This document shows, one piece after another, positions 43,549 to 52,887 of a stretch of 64,000 bases of DNA. The position numbers and the translations under genes were made by a program. Source of the DNA: Pullulanibacillus sp. KACC 23026 (GTDB lineage: Bacteria > Bacillota > Bacilli > Bacillales > Sporolactobacillaceae); NCBI RefSeq assembly GCF_029094525.1, contig NZ_CP119107.1:2728001-2792000 (forward strand), in the 5' to 3' direction. How positions within the stretch are numbered: the stretch's first letter is position 1; the number at the start of each line of letters is the position of its first letter. The notes beneath the pieces are model-generated. The model was not told the origin of the DNA. It saw nothing but the letters and a program-made list of their open reading frames with translations, and did no database searches.

Positions 43549-43893
43549 CTACTTGATGTTAGAGCGGAACATTTCAGACAGGTGAAATTTGTACTGGGAC
43601 AAAATGATTTCTAAAATATCTCGATAGGATTCGAATTCTTCAGTAAGATCCCCGCTAAAGATAAGTTTATGCACCATGTTGATGCCGATCTCTAGGCTTT
43701 TCGCATCGTCTGGCAGATCCCAGATATGATAAGGAAAATCTTCGTAACCACAACTAAGCTGGGCGATTGAAAGGACTAATCGACTATTGATCGGTCGAAA
43801 TAGAATTTCAGACCTTCTCGGATTTTTGGCGGACCTTCTATGATTTTTGTGTAACCTTCTTTGATTTTGCCTCAACCTTTTAGGATTGAGCAC
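43549..43893 (-). pseudogene. Chimeric frame: repeat-encoded N-terminus fused to an unknown C-terminal domain
   Basis: The 114-codon frame starts at a GTG inside the tandem array. Its first about 28 residues are basic heptads encoded by 21-base units (NPKRLRQ, NQRRLHK, NHRRSAK). The remaining 86 residues look like genuine protein (LSIAQLSCGYEDFPYHIWDL, INMVHKLIFSGDLTEEFESY) with good amphipathic helices, but I do not recognise the family. It is probably the surviving 3' end of a gene whose 5' part was overwritten by the array. Confidence 0.35.
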
Positions 43894-44700
43894 GCTCGCT
43901 TGCAGTTAGTGCTGGACCTTCTCGGATTTTGCGCCGACCTTTTAGGATTTTTGTGTAACCTTCTATGATTTTTCTTCAACCTTTTAGGATTGAGCATGCT
44001 CGCTTTTGGTCGGCGCTCGACCTTCTCGGATTTTGCGCCGACCTTCTTGGATTTTTGACCGACCTTTTAGGATTTTCGCGTAACCTTCTTTGATTTTTCC
44101 TCAACCTTTTAGGATTGGGCACGCTCGCTTGCGGTCAGTGCTGGACCTTCTCGGATTTTGCGCCGACCTTCTCGGATTTTTGGCCGACCTTTTAGGATTT
44201 TTGCGTAACCTTCTTTGATTTTTCCTCAACCTTTTAGGATTGGGCACGCTCGCTTTTGGTCGGCACAGGACCTTCTCAGATTTTGCGCCGACCTTCTTGG
44301 ATTTTTGGCGGACCTTCTAGGATTTTTGTGTAACCTTCTAGGATTTTTCTTCAACCTTTTAGGATTGAGCACGCTCGCTTGTGGTCGGCGCTGGACCTTC
44401 TCAGATTTTGCGCCGACCTTCTATGATTTTTGAGTAACCTTCTTTGATTTTTCCTCAACCTTTTAGGATTGAGCACGCTCGCTTGCGGTCAGTGCTGGAC
44501 CTTCTCGGATTTTTTGGTGACCTTCTTGGATAAATGGGGAAGCTTCTCGAATTTCGCTCCCTTGCATGTGGGCAGGGTTAGAGCTTCTGTGATTTTTCTG
44601 CCACCTTTTAAGATTTTTGACAAACCTTCTCAGATTTTTCCTCAACCTTTTAGGATTGAGCACGCTCGCTAGTGGTCGGCGCTGGACCTTCTTGGATTTT
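43812..44700. repeat. Nested tandem array of 21-base and 41-base units
   Basis: About 890 bases consist of 21-base units (ACCTTNTNGGATTTTTnnnnn) interrupted by a 41-base unit containing ACCTTTTAGGATTGAGCACG and CTCGCTTGCGGTCAGTGCTGG-like text. The 41-base unit starts at 43875, 43979, 44104, 44229, 44354, 44458 and 44645. The first five intervals are 104, 125, 125, 125 and 104 bases, exactly 41 plus three or four 21-base units; the last is 187 and contains diverged text. On the minus strand the 21-base units read as basic heptads. Confidence 0.9.
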
Positions 44701-44747
44701 CAAGTCCACTTAGGTTCAAGTAGAATAGCGCTAAATCAAATCGAAAT

Positions 44748-44771
44748 CCCCACCTTAAACTTTTGGTGGGG
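44748..44771. other. CCCCACC/GGTGGGG hairpin
   Basis: A 7-bp perfect stem, just right of the array (44748-44754 with 44765-44771). Role unknown. Confidence 0.4.
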
Positions 44772-44805
44772 TGCTGCTATCTGATGCTTACACTATAATG
44801 CCCTC

Positions 44806-44856
44806 AACAAAAAACAAAACCGTCGTTCTAGGCCGCATCTAGCCGAAAACGACGAT
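44806..44856 (-). terminator. Rho-independent terminator of the MATE gene
   Basis: CGTCGTT (44821-44827) pairs with AACGACG (44848-44854), with a further inner stem (CTAG). On the minus strand it is followed by GGTTTTGTTTTTTG. Confidence 0.75.
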
Positions 44857-44919
44857 CCAATTTTATTTCCAGTCACACGATCTTCTACATGTAGACTTGA
44901 GTGGCCCTATTCCCTTGTA

Positions 44920-46314
44920 TCAGTGGGATTCCTCCATTTTTTCTCCTGTTCCATACAACTTATTTAGGTTGATCCGCTTCCATCCTCCGTTAAAATAATA
45001 AATAAATAGTAAAATATCTGAAACAATGAAACTAATTGGGAAGCTCCACCAAACCCAATTAATTCCTAAGTGGTAAGCGAAAAGATAAGAAAATGGAATA
45101 CGAATCACCCATAGAGTCACAAATGAAATGAGCAATGGGAATAAAACAGCACCAGTAGAGCGCACTGTGCTCACAAGAATATTCATGACTCCAAACAAAA
45201 TAAAACTCCAGGCTGTAACATCATTAACATGTATTCCAAGTTGAACAACAGCAGGCTCCGTAACAAACAAGTGTAATATATCTTTGTTGAATAAATAGAC
45301 AAGTCCTGCAAGTGCACCTGTCATAACCAGGTTGTACACAAGACCCGCTTCAAATGTACGCTTGACTCGATCCCACTGGTTAGCGCCAACATTTTGTGAA
45401 CAAATATTCGAGACAGAAGCGCCGATCGCCATCGCCGGCATGCTGATATAATTCGTAATGTTCATTGAGGCACTAAACGCAGCTACTGCCGTGGAGCCAA
45501 ACGTGTTTACCAAGTCGATCAGCGCCATAGAACTCGTAGAAGCCACCATCATCTGAAGCCCCATCGACATGCCGCGTTGTGTCATGAGCTTCACTAAATT
45601 TGGAATTGGCAATAAATACCTTAGCTCTTTAACGCGAAGTGACAATGGGTGATTAATATAATAGAGAAAACTAATTAAACAGGACAAACAAATAAATTGC
45701 GCCAATAATGTCGCAGTTGCCGACCCCTCAATTCCCATCTTCGGAAAAGGACCAAGACCAAAAATCAATACTGGATTCATAACGGTATCGATCACTACCG
45801 AAACTAATAGAAAATAAAAAGGTGTTTTTGAATCACCGGCACCCCGTAACGCCATTGTTATAAAGTTGTACAAGTTTCCAAACGTAACCGTTATCATAAA
45901 AGTTCTTAAATAAGGGACTGCGTATGGCATGACCGATTTTGGTGTATGCAACAATCCGAGGAGATCAGTGGCAAAAACTTCACTAAGAACGGTAATGACA
46001 AGAGAAAACAAGAGAAAAAAGGTAAATCCAGTTCCAATTACGCGTTTGGCTTCGTCATATCTTTTAGCGCCGTAGTGCTGTCCGACAACGATTGAAGACG
46101 CCATCGCAATGCCAAACGTTAAACTAAAAACTAGAAAATTGATATTATTGACATTCGCCGTTGCTGCGAAAGCATCGGCACCTAAATAGTGGCCGACCCA
46201 GATGGAATTAATGGTTCCATTTAATGACTGCAAAATGTTGCCGAGCAACAAAGGTAAAGAAAAGAAAAAAACAGTTCGGTAAATCGGGCCCTCGGTGAGT
46301 TGTCTGCGTTCCAT
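44920..46314 (-). CDS. MATE-family efflux transporter
   Basis: This is a 464-residue MATE exporter with twelve helices arranged as two homologous halves. The N-terminal half begins GPIYRTVFFFSLPLLLGNILQ with NSIWVGHYLGADAFAATAN. The second half has FGSTAVAAFSASMNITNYIS and ASVSNICSQNVGANQWDRVK. These are the usual MATE motifs for Na+- or H+-coupled expulsion of cationic drugs. It is monocistronic, between the tandem array and the MITE-like element, and is not obviously linked to sugar catabolism. Confidence 0.9.
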   Translation of the reverse strand: MERRQLTEGPIYRTVFFFSLPLLLGNILQSLNGTINSIWVGHYLGADAFAATANVNNINFLVFSLTFGIAMASSIVVGQHYGAKRYDEAKRVIGTGFTFFLLFSLVITVLSEVFATDLLGLLHTPKSVMPYAVPYLRTFMITVTFGNLYNFITMALRGAGDSKTPFYFLLVSVVIDTVMNPVLIFGLGPFPKMGIEGSATATLLAQFICLSCLISFLYYINHPLSLRVKELRYLLPIPNLVKLMTQRGMSMGLQMMVASTSSMALIDLVNTFGSTAVAAFSASMNITNYISMPAMAIGASVSNICSQNVGANQWDRVKRTFEAGLVYNLVMTGALAGLVYLFNKDILHLFVTEPAVVQLGIHVNDVTAWSFILFGVMNILVSTVRSTGAVLFPLLISFVTLWVIRIPFSYLFAYHLGINWVWWSFPISFIVSDILLFIYYFNGGWKRINLNKLYGTGEKMEESH

Positions 46315-46496
46315 AACCTTTCCTCCACAATATTCAGTTGTAACAGAAAATTATATTACTCTGCGCTCGAGTTTTATTATTTTCGAGTGATGAATGTCAG
46401 CGCTTCCGTAACTTCGATTGGCGATTGACATCGATTAAAAATCCTCCTTCTGCTTATTTAAGCATGGAATTATCATAATCGTCCATTTTTTTAACT

Positions 46497-46634
46497 TCAT
46501 TTTAGATAATTGGCAAACTGCTGATTATTCAAGAAGGAATACGTAGAACGGTTCCCTTCAAATCCTGTGATTTCGACGCTGTTTGTATGTAATGACTGGA
46601 GAATTTCAAATGCCAATCCGCCATTTTTCTCCAT
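46497..46634 (-). pseudogene. 45-codon gene remnant of unknown family
   Basis: The frame MEKNGGLAFEILQSLHTNSV, then EITGFEGNRSTYSFLNN to ANYLK and stop, looks like real coding sequence. The frame stays open upstream (GRICYTVTLLV) to about 46,665, but there is no start with a ribosome binding site. I do not recognise it. It is probably the 3' end of a decayed gene. Confidence 0.3.
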
Positions 46635-46892
46635 GACTAAGAGTGTCACTGTGTAACAGATTCGACCTTTGGATTATTACACAACAGTCAGAAAGTTACA
46701 CAGTATGGAATCTCACCAACTGGCACCTAGCAGCTTTCTAGCTTTACCAAAAGAGAAACTGAGCACCATAGTACTCAGCCCTCCTAATCTTTGCTATTTT
46801 GATTGCCTTACTTATGCCGCTTATATCTAATTGTAGATACTATATATGAGACGTTAACCAGATACCTCTTGGGTCTGGACCAAAAATTATAA

Positions 46893-47193
46893 GAGGCTGG
46901 GACAGAAGTAGTTGACGAATAGAAAAAACCGAACTTATTCACTGTTTAACGTGATGGGTTCGGTCTTTCATTTATAAGTTAAGTCACTTATGAAACGCTA
47001 GTCAAAATACGTTGCTTTCCGTGGGCACGGCCCAAGCCTCCTCAGCAAGGAAAATGCTTGCTTGCGGGGTCTTCGGACACGTGCGGTTCGAGCAGGAGTC
47101 TCCGTATTTTGACTGCGCTTCCTATTTGTTTGTGTCTAATAAAAATTTAGTGTTCGGAATTTAAGTCAGTTAGTTTAGTTTTGTCCCAGCCTC
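46893..47193. mobile_element. MITE-like element, 301 bases
   Basis: The terminal inverted repeats are GAGGCTGGGACAGAA (46893-46907) and TTTTGTCCCAGCCTC (47179-47193), with one mismatch over 15 bases. Nested inside is a second inverted repeat AGTCAAAATACG (47000-47011) and CGTATTTTGACT (47103-47114), which flanks a GC-rich block of the type widely scattered in Bacillaceae intergenic regions. It has no transposase. No clear target duplication is visible. Confidence 0.75.
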
Positions 47194-47508
47194 GATCACA
47201 CAAAAAAGGTTTGACAATAATAAGTTCAACGATTTTAAATAGTTTTTGAAACCGGCCGATTCATACTTCCTGATTTATTTCCATTTAAATCAAAGATCAC
47301 CTACATACCTATATTTTGAAGCGTCGAAGTCATGGTAACATGATTTCATTTCCCATTTTTCCAAGCCCAACAATAAATCTCGATTATGCCTTTCAATTGG
47401 CGTTTGAGTAATAAGGAATTTTGCTCAAAAATTTATTCTTCCTCATCATCTGTCATCCCCCCTAAACGTACGATCGCATCCTAGCCCATGAAAAATCTGT
47501 TTATAATA

Positions 47509-48996
47509 TTAGTCCACTTGTATTTTAAAAACGACGGGTTGATCACTTGATACTTTGTTCGTTTTAATCATTAGGCCATTTTCACCTCTGCTCCACTGAG
47601 GCTGCTCTTCAAACCCTAATACTGTAATGCCCTTTATTACTCCATGGAAGTGAGGAAGCTTTGAAGCGTCTTTCTCCCCTAGAGATTCTATGATCACTTC
47701 ACCGTTTTTGGGATAGTTCAAAACAATTGCGTACAAATACGAGCCATTAACAGTAAAGCGGATATCTTGTGGTGTAAAATGTTTTGAAACGCTATCAGTA
47801 AACTGCCCTTCAATAACTTTTGTGGGACCTTCCCCATACTTTCTCCAAACTTTACTACTATAAATGGCCTCTCCATTTATTTCAAGCCATCTCCCAATTT
47901 CCAATAAAATAGATTTATCCTCATCAGGAATCGTTCCATCAGATTTTGGTCCAATATTGAGTAATAAGGTTCCATTTTTACTTACAATATCTACAAGATC
48001 ACAAATAATCTCATTAGGTTGCTTGTAGTCGTTATTTTTAGTATAACACCATGAATTTTTGGCTACAGAGGTATCTGTTTGCCAAAAATAGGGCTTCTGT
48101 TCTGAAAATTGCCCTCTCTCTATATCAACTACTGCACTTCCAAACATGAAGGCATCATGCTTATAATTGATCGCAACTTCGATCCCCCATTCATTCGCAC
48201 GGTTATAATAATAAGCTGCAAACTTTTTTAAATAAGGCTTGACCGCATGGTGCTGAATCCACCAATCAAAGTAGACAATCTTGGGTCGGTAACGGTCTAC
48301 GATTTCACAAGTTCGAACTAACCAATCTTCCATGAATTCTTTAGATGGGGAGGGACTAAATAAGTCATGATGATTGGGTTCAGGCATGGCTGCCCAATAA
48401 AAGTCTCCTCTTTCTAATGGTTCTTTAATATCGCTGTCAAAGTCTTTTCCATGTCCCATGAAGAACCAATGTTCAATTCTATGGGTAGACGCACAAAGAG
48501 GGATGTTTCTTTTCTCAAGTGATTGTCTAAGTTCACCTAAAATATCACGTTTAGGTCCCATTTCATAGGCATTATATTTAGACACATTACTTTTATACAT
48601 TTGGAAACCATCATGATGTTCCGCAACTGGCATCACATACTTTGCTCCTGCCCTTTCAAAAAGGCTTGCCCATTCCTCAGCATCAAATTTTTCTGCCTTG
48701 AACATTGGAATAAAATCTTTGTAACCAAACTCTTTTTGTTTTCCATAAGTCTTAATATGATGGTCATACTCTTTGGAGCCTTGAATATACATGTTTCTCG
48801 GATACCACTCATTACCAAAAGCAGGAACAGAGTAAACGCCCCAATGAATAAATAATCCAAATTTGGCATTTTGGTACCATTCTGCTACTTTATATTGTCC
48901 AAGAGAATCCCAATCATCTTTGTACTTTCCATCTCTTATAACTTCGTCAATTTCCTGTAAATAGTCTTTGATCGTTTTCTCAATCTGAATATTAAT
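47509..48996 (-). CDS. GH29 alpha-L-fucosidase, apparently with an ATT start
   Basis: This is a retaining alpha-L-fucosidase of GH29. The N-terminal hallmark AKFGLFIHWGVYSVPAFGNEW lies upstream of the first ATG (48792), so the real start must be further left. The frame opens after a TGA and contains no ATG, GTG or TTG before 48792, but AAGGAAGGG is followed seven bases later by ATT at 48996. That start gives 495 residues, normal for GH29. The region YRPKIVYFDWW holds the Asp nucleophile. The gene has no signal peptide. It belongs to the fucose-oxidation cluster. Confidence 0.85.
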   Translation of the reverse strand: MNIQIEKTIKDYLQEIDEVIRDGKYKDDWDSLGQYKVAEWYQNAKFGLFIHWGVYSVPAFGNEWYPRNMYIQGSKEYDHHIKTYGKQKEFGYKDFIPMFKAEKFDAEEWASLFERAGAKYVMPVAEHHDGFQMYKSNVSKYNAYEMGPKRDILGELRQSLEKRNIPLCASTHRIEHWFFMGHGKDFDSDIKEPLERGDFYWAAMPEPNHHDLFSPSPSKEFMEDWLVRTCEIVDRYRPKIVYFDWWIQHHAVKPYLKKFAAYYYNRANEWGIEVAINYKHDAFMFGSAVVDIERGQFSEQKPYFWQTDTSVAKNSWCYTKNNDYKQPNEIICDLVDIVSKNGTLLLNIGPKSDGTIPDEDKSILLEIGRWLEINGEAIYSSKVWRKYGEGPTKVIEGQFTDSVSKHFTPQDIRFTVNGSYLYAIVLNYPKNGEVIIESLGEKDASKLPHFHGVIKGITVLGFEEQPQWSRGENGLMIKTNKVSSDQPVVFKIQVD

Positions 48997-49135
48997 AGTT
49001 AAGCCCTTCCTTCACTATAATTCACTTATATAAATAAGAAACTATTCCTTAATTGAGTACCAATCATATCCAAAAGCAACGCTCTTCAATTTCTGATAAA
49101 CTTTATGTTTCAGAGTGTACCTTCAAAAGCCATTA

Positions 49136-50026
49136 TTATTCTTTTTTAAATTTATTTTCTAGTTTCCCTAGATTCTCAACTTCAACAGTAACGACATCGC
49201 CGGGTTTTAAATAGACTTGTTTTTCTTCGGGGTAGCCTAGTACGACTCCTTCTGGTGTTCCTGTTAGAATAATGTCACCGGGTTCTAATGTCATATGGTC
49301 CGAAATGTAGCTGATAATTTCAGCACAGGAAAAAATCATGTCAGAGGTATTGGACTCTTGACGAACCTCTCCATTTACAATTGTCTTTAAAGATAAGTTA
49401 TTAGGTTCTCTCACCTCGTCTGCCGAAACTAAATAAGGACCTAATGGGCTAAAATCATCACAAGATTTACCAGGCAGCCACTGAGGTGTTTTTAATTGCA
49501 AATCTCTTGCCGAAAGATCATTGGACGTACTATATCCGAAAACATAATTTAAGGCTTCGTCCTCGCTCACATATTTTGCCTTTTTTCCAATAATAACGGC
49601 TAATTCCACTTCATAATCGAGTTTGTCTGTCACTTTTGGTATGGCAATATCTTTTTTGTGTCCGGTTAAAGTATTGTTAAATTTGTTAAATAGAATTGGC
49701 ATTTTAGGATAAGGGGCATTGGTTTCATCGGCATGTTTCCTATAATTGAGTCCAACACATATAATTTTGTTCGGCCGTGTCACACTGGGGCCCCATTCTA
49801 TTGTTTCTTCATTAAGGACATAAGTCTTGTTTGATCTGTCAAGATTATTGATATAGTTTTGAAGACTTGCGAGCCTTTCTTGACCTCCTCGTATCACGTC
49901 CATAACATCCGACGTCAGATCCTGTGACGGCACTTCTTTCAATGCCTCCTCCATATCAATAATTCCCTCCTCGGTTTTAACACCGAGTATGTATGTTCCA
50001 TTTTTATCGATCGAAAGCAGTTTCAT
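49136..50026 (-). CDS. Fumarylacetoacetate hydrolase-family enzyme, candidate 2,4-diketo-3-deoxyfuconate hydrolase
   Basis: This is a 296-residue FAH-family protein. The metal ligands are in DYEVELAVIIGKKA (Glu, Glu) and STSNDLSARDLQ (Asp). GKSCDDFSPLGPYLV and DIILTGTPEGVVLG complete the active site. In oxidative 6-deoxysugar pathways an FAH-family hydrolase cleaves 2,4-diketo-3-deoxy-L-fuconate (or -rhamnonate) to pyruvate and L-lactate. Its position beside two SDRs and an enolase-superfamily dehydratase supports that role here. Other FAH reactions, such as acylpyruvate hydrolysis, are possible. AAAGGAGGAATAGC precedes the ATG. Confidence 0.85.
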   Translation of the reverse strand: MKLLSIDKNGTYILGVKTEEGIIDMEEALKEVPSQDLTSDVMDVIRGGQERLASLQNYINNLDRSNKTYVLNEETIEWGPSVTRPNKIICVGLNYRKHADETNAPYPKMPILFNKFNNTLTGHKKDIAIPKVTDKLDYEVELAVIIGKKAKYVSEDEALNYVFGYSTSNDLSARDLQLKTPQWLPGKSCDDFSPLGPYLVSADEVREPNNLSLKTIVNGEVRQESNTSDMIFSCAEIISYISDHMTLEPGDIILTGTPEGVVLGYPEEKQVYLKPGDVVTVEVENLGKLENKFKKE

Positions 50027-50067
50027 TTGCTATTCCTCCTTTTAAATACCTTCTGAGACTTTAAAAA

Positions 50068-50841
50068 CTAAGCGTTTTTACCAAATGTCACTCCACCATC
50101 AATAAATAAAGGAGAACCCATCATAAATTTAGATTCATCCGAGGCTAAGAATAATGCAGCATTTGCAACGTCTTCTGGTCTTCCTAGATCACCACTTAGC
50201 TGACGCATTTTAATTTGTTCAAGAGCTTCGTCCGGATCATCATAGGAGTTTTCTAAATAGTTCTCAACAAAAGGGGTTAAAATAGTACCTGGTAAAAGGG
50301 CATTAATTCGAATATTATATGGGGCATAATCTACTTGAGTTGATTTTGTAAGAGCAAGAACTGCTCCTTTAGATGTCGAATAGGAAGCCCTTTTAGCTAA
50401 CCCTATTTCGGCAATGCAGGAGGACATATTAATGATTGAACCTTGTCTTTTTTCCATCATATGAGGCAAAACATATTTGCTAACAAGAAAAACCCCTTTA
50501 ACATTAACGTTAATCACTCTATCAAAGTCATCCGGATCAACTTCATGCAGACGGCCTACACCACTGATACCCGCGTTGTTAAATAACACATCAATTCGAC
50601 CATATTTATTTATGATCTCCTCGACCATACTTTGAACAGATTCTGGATGGGTAACGTCTGCTTTTATAAATCTGGCCTTTCCTCCATTCTGGATAATGTT
50701 AGCAACCGTTTCCTCACCTTTAATTGGATCAAGGTCATTCACGATCACCGTTGCCCCTTCTTTTGCAAAAAGGATCGCTGTACTTTTACCAATTCCCGAA
50801 CCAGAGCCAGTTATTAAAGTTATTTTATTTTCTAATCTCAC
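50068..50841 (-). CDS. SDR-family dehydrogenase (candidate sugar or ketodeoxy-acid dehydrogenase)
   Basis: This is a 257-residue short-chain dehydrogenase with TGSGSGIGKS at the coenzyme site, DVTHP, NNAGISGVG and catalytic YSTSKGAVLAL. The C-terminus SPLFIDGGVTFG is the usual SDR end. With its neighbour it would supply the two oxidations of the route: sugar to lactone, and 2-keto-3-deoxy acid to the 2,4-diketo acid. Which SDR does which is not decidable here. Start GTG 50841 lies six bases after AGAGGA. The TTG at 50844 is too close. Confidence 0.85.
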   Translation of the reverse strand: MRLENKITLITGSGSGIGKSTAILFAKEGATVIVNDLDPIKGEETVANIIQNGGKARFIKADVTHPESVQSMVEEIINKYGRIDVLFNNAGISGVGRLHEVDPDDFDRVINVNVKGVFLVSKYVLPHMMEKRQGSIINMSSCIAEIGLAKRASYSTSKGAVLALTKSTQVDYAPYNIRINALLPGTILTPFVENYLENSYDDPDEALEQIKMRQLSGDLGRPEDVANAALFLASDESKFMMGSPLFIDGGVTFGKNA

Positions 50842-50889
50842 CAAAAATCCTCTCCCTTAGTTATTCATACCTTTATTAAAAGAGTTTTT

Positions 50890-51684
50890 TTAAACAAATT
50901 TCCATTCCGCCTTAATACCGGCGCCATACCCTAGAGTTGCACCACCATCGACCGTAACAACTTCACCTGTAATAAAACTCGAATCCCGGTTACTAAGAAA
51001 TAACACAACACTTGCTATTTCCTCAGCTTCCGCTGTATAGCCCAACAAGTGTGAACGATCCTGTTCAAGTTTTGCTAGGTCTGGATCTGGTTGTTCCTCG
51101 AGCCATCTTTCAAGTAGTGGAGTCATGACGCCTGCAGGACATATGGCATTAATACGCACCCCTTTAGGTGCCATATCAACCGCCAATGACTTGGTTAAAG
51201 AAATGACGGCTCCTTTGGTGGCAGAATACGCTGGATTTCTTCTTTGGCCCGCAACACCTGTCATAGATGCCATGTTAACAATACGACCCTTCGTTTTTTC
51301 TAAAAAGGAAAGGCTATACTTAATGGTTAAATACATACTTTTTACATTAACTTCAAACAGTCGATCCCACTCATGGCTTTCTATTTCATCAATCCCCTTT
51401 GATAAAATCGTTCCTGCATTGTTAAAAAGGACATCCAGTTTTCCGAAGGTTTTAATAGTTGTATTAATCAAATGTTTCACTTGCGTTTCCTCTGAAACAT
51501 CACCGCATACCCCAACCACTTCTCGCCCTTGGGCTTTTAACCGATTAACGACGGATTCTAATTTGTCCTTATTGAGATCAGCAATCACAACTTTAGCACC
51601 TTCAGCCGTGAAAAGGTCAACCGTTGCTTCACCTATTCCACTGGCACCGCCTGTAACAATCGCCACTTGACCATTTAATTTCAA
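50890..51684 (-). CDS. SDR-family dehydrogenase (second of the pair)
   Basis: This is a 264-residue short-chain dehydrogenase with TGGASGIGEA, DVSEETQ, NNAGTILSKG and catalytic YSATKGAVISL, ending GEVVTVDGGATLGYG. It is a distant paralogue of the preceding protein. I choose TTG 51684 because AAGGTGGTGA, a near-perfect Shine-Dalgarno, lies five bases upstream. The GTG codons at 51696 and 51693 overlap that site. It is 48 bases upstream of the other SDR gene and 40 bases downstream of the dehydratase gene, consistent with a single operon. Confidence 0.87.
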   Translation of the reverse strand: MKLNGQVAIVTGGASGIGEATVDLFTAEGAKVVIADLNKDKLESVVNRLKAQGREVVGVCGDVSEETQVKHLINTTIKTFGKLDVLFNNAGTILSKGIDEIESHEWDRLFEVNVKSMYLTIKYSLSFLEKTKGRIVNMASMTGVAGQRRNPAYSATKGAVISLTKSLAVDMAPKGVRINAICPAGVMTPLLERWLEEQPDPDLAKLEQDRSHLLGYTAEAEEIASVVLFLSNRDSSFITGEVVTVDGGATLGYGAGIKAEWKFV

Positions 51685-51736
51685 TTCCCTCACCACCTTA
51701 AAAAATGGACTCTATTAAAAACAATGTGACTTTCTA

Positions 51737-52834
51737 TTAACCAATTCTATAGTCTTCTAATACTTTATTCGTAAATTTACAACCTAATCCCGGTTCTTCA
51801 GGAAGTGTATAATAACCGTCAATAACTTTAATGGGATTCTCCCATATATCTAGCAATGATTCGTAACAATATTCAACCATTGGGGCATTCGATGTGACAG
51901 CTGCAAGTTGAACATGTAATTTTTGCTGGACATTTGTATGCGGAATAACTTCCAAATTATAACAGCGTCCTAAAGCCGCAACATCAAGCCATTCATCAAT
52001 GCCTGAAAGTTTGGTACAATCAGCTTGAACAATGTCAACAGCACCCATTTCAATATAGTCTCGGAAATCATATTTTGTATAAATCGTCTCCCCCACTGCT
52101 ATCGGAACATCCAAACGATGGGCAAGCTCCGCATGTGCTTTTTTATCAAAGGGATGCATGGGTTCCTCTAACCATTCAATATTAAATTCTTCTAAACGCC
52201 GTCCCCATGTTATAGCTGTTTTCAAATCCCACACCGTATTAACATCAACCATTAGTTTGACGTCATCACCAAGTGCCTTTCTTACTGCTTTAACCCGTTC
52301 ATAGTCTTCACGAGGATCAGGGCGTCCGAGCTTCATTTTCACAGCATCAAAACCACGATCAATAATACTAGACATGTCTTGAATCAATTCATCAGTGGTC
52401 CATGATAACCATCCGCCATCCGTATTGTAAGCCTTCACTTTAGTCTTGCATGACCCTAAATATTTCCATAAAGGTTGATTTGCAAGTTTCAACCGAATAT
52501 CCCACAAAGCAAGATCTACTGCGCAAAGACCAACCTGTGTAATGCCTACACGCCCAATAAAGTGATTCGTATAGAAGAGATCTCTCATTAAATTCTTGTG
52601 TTCAAGCGGATCCCTCCCCTTTAGAAGAGGAGCATAATTATCTTCAATTACAGTTTGAACCGCTCTCATTCCCTTTGTGTAATTCCAGTTAAATCCCCAT
52701 CCGGTGATCCCTTCGTCGGTATCCAATCGTACAGCAACAAATTCAACAGATTCAAGACGCGTTTGCGAATCTGTAATCGCTTTCTGTTTTAACGGGACAT
52801 CTAGTAAGAACGTTTCAACATTTGTGATTTTCAT
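51737..52834 (-). CDS. Mandelate racemase/enolase-superfamily sugar acid dehydratase
   Basis: This is a 365-residue enolase-superfamily protein of the mandelate-racemase subgroup. The base Lys is in AVKMKLGRPD (KxK). Metal ligands are in MVDVNTVWD (Asp), WLEEPMHP (Glu) and AVGETIYT (Glu). The Asp/His dyad includes DIVQADCTKLSG and PHTNVQ. Members dehydrate aldonates such as fuconate, rhamnonate, talarate or galactarate. In context it would turn L-fuconate (or L-rhamnonate) into the 2-keto-3-deoxy acid. It is shorter than classic L-fuconate dehydratases, so the substrate is provisional. Confidence 0.87.
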   Translation of the reverse strand: MKITNVETFLLDVPLKQKAITDSQTRLESVEFVAVRLDTDEGITGWGFNWNYTKGMRAVQTVIEDNYAPLLKGRDPLEHKNLMRDLFYTNHFIGRVGITQVGLCAVDLALWDIRLKLANQPLWKYLGSCKTKVKAYNTDGGWLSWTTDELIQDMSSIIDRGFDAVKMKLGRPDPREDYERVKAVRKALGDDVKLMVDVNTVWDLKTAITWGRRLEEFNIEWLEEPMHPFDKKAHAELAHRLDVPIAVGETIYTKYDFRDYIEMGAVDIVQADCTKLSGIDEWLDVAALGRCYNLEVIPHTNVQQKLHVQLAAVTSNAPMVEYCYESLLDIWENPIKVIDGYYTLPEEPGLGCKFTNKVLEDYRIG

Positions 52835-52887
52835 AATAAGTCTCCCTTTAGTATATTTTATTTGAATCCTTTAATAATCTTGTATTT

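Larger units (their letters stand above)
46315..47508. other. Gene-poor region with remnant frame and MITE-like element
   Basis: About 1.2 kb between the MATE and fucosidase genes. It contains the MATE promoter region, the 46,497-46,634 remnant, a CTGAG/CTCAG hairpin near 46,755 related to the one at 40,066, and the 301-base inverted-repeat element. From 47,194 to 47,508 I see nothing beyond AT-rich spacer. Confidence 0.6.

Noticed and set aside
43812-44700. CRISPR-like array
   Set aside because: The units vary in sequence and come in two nested lengths with no unique spacers. There are no cas genes.
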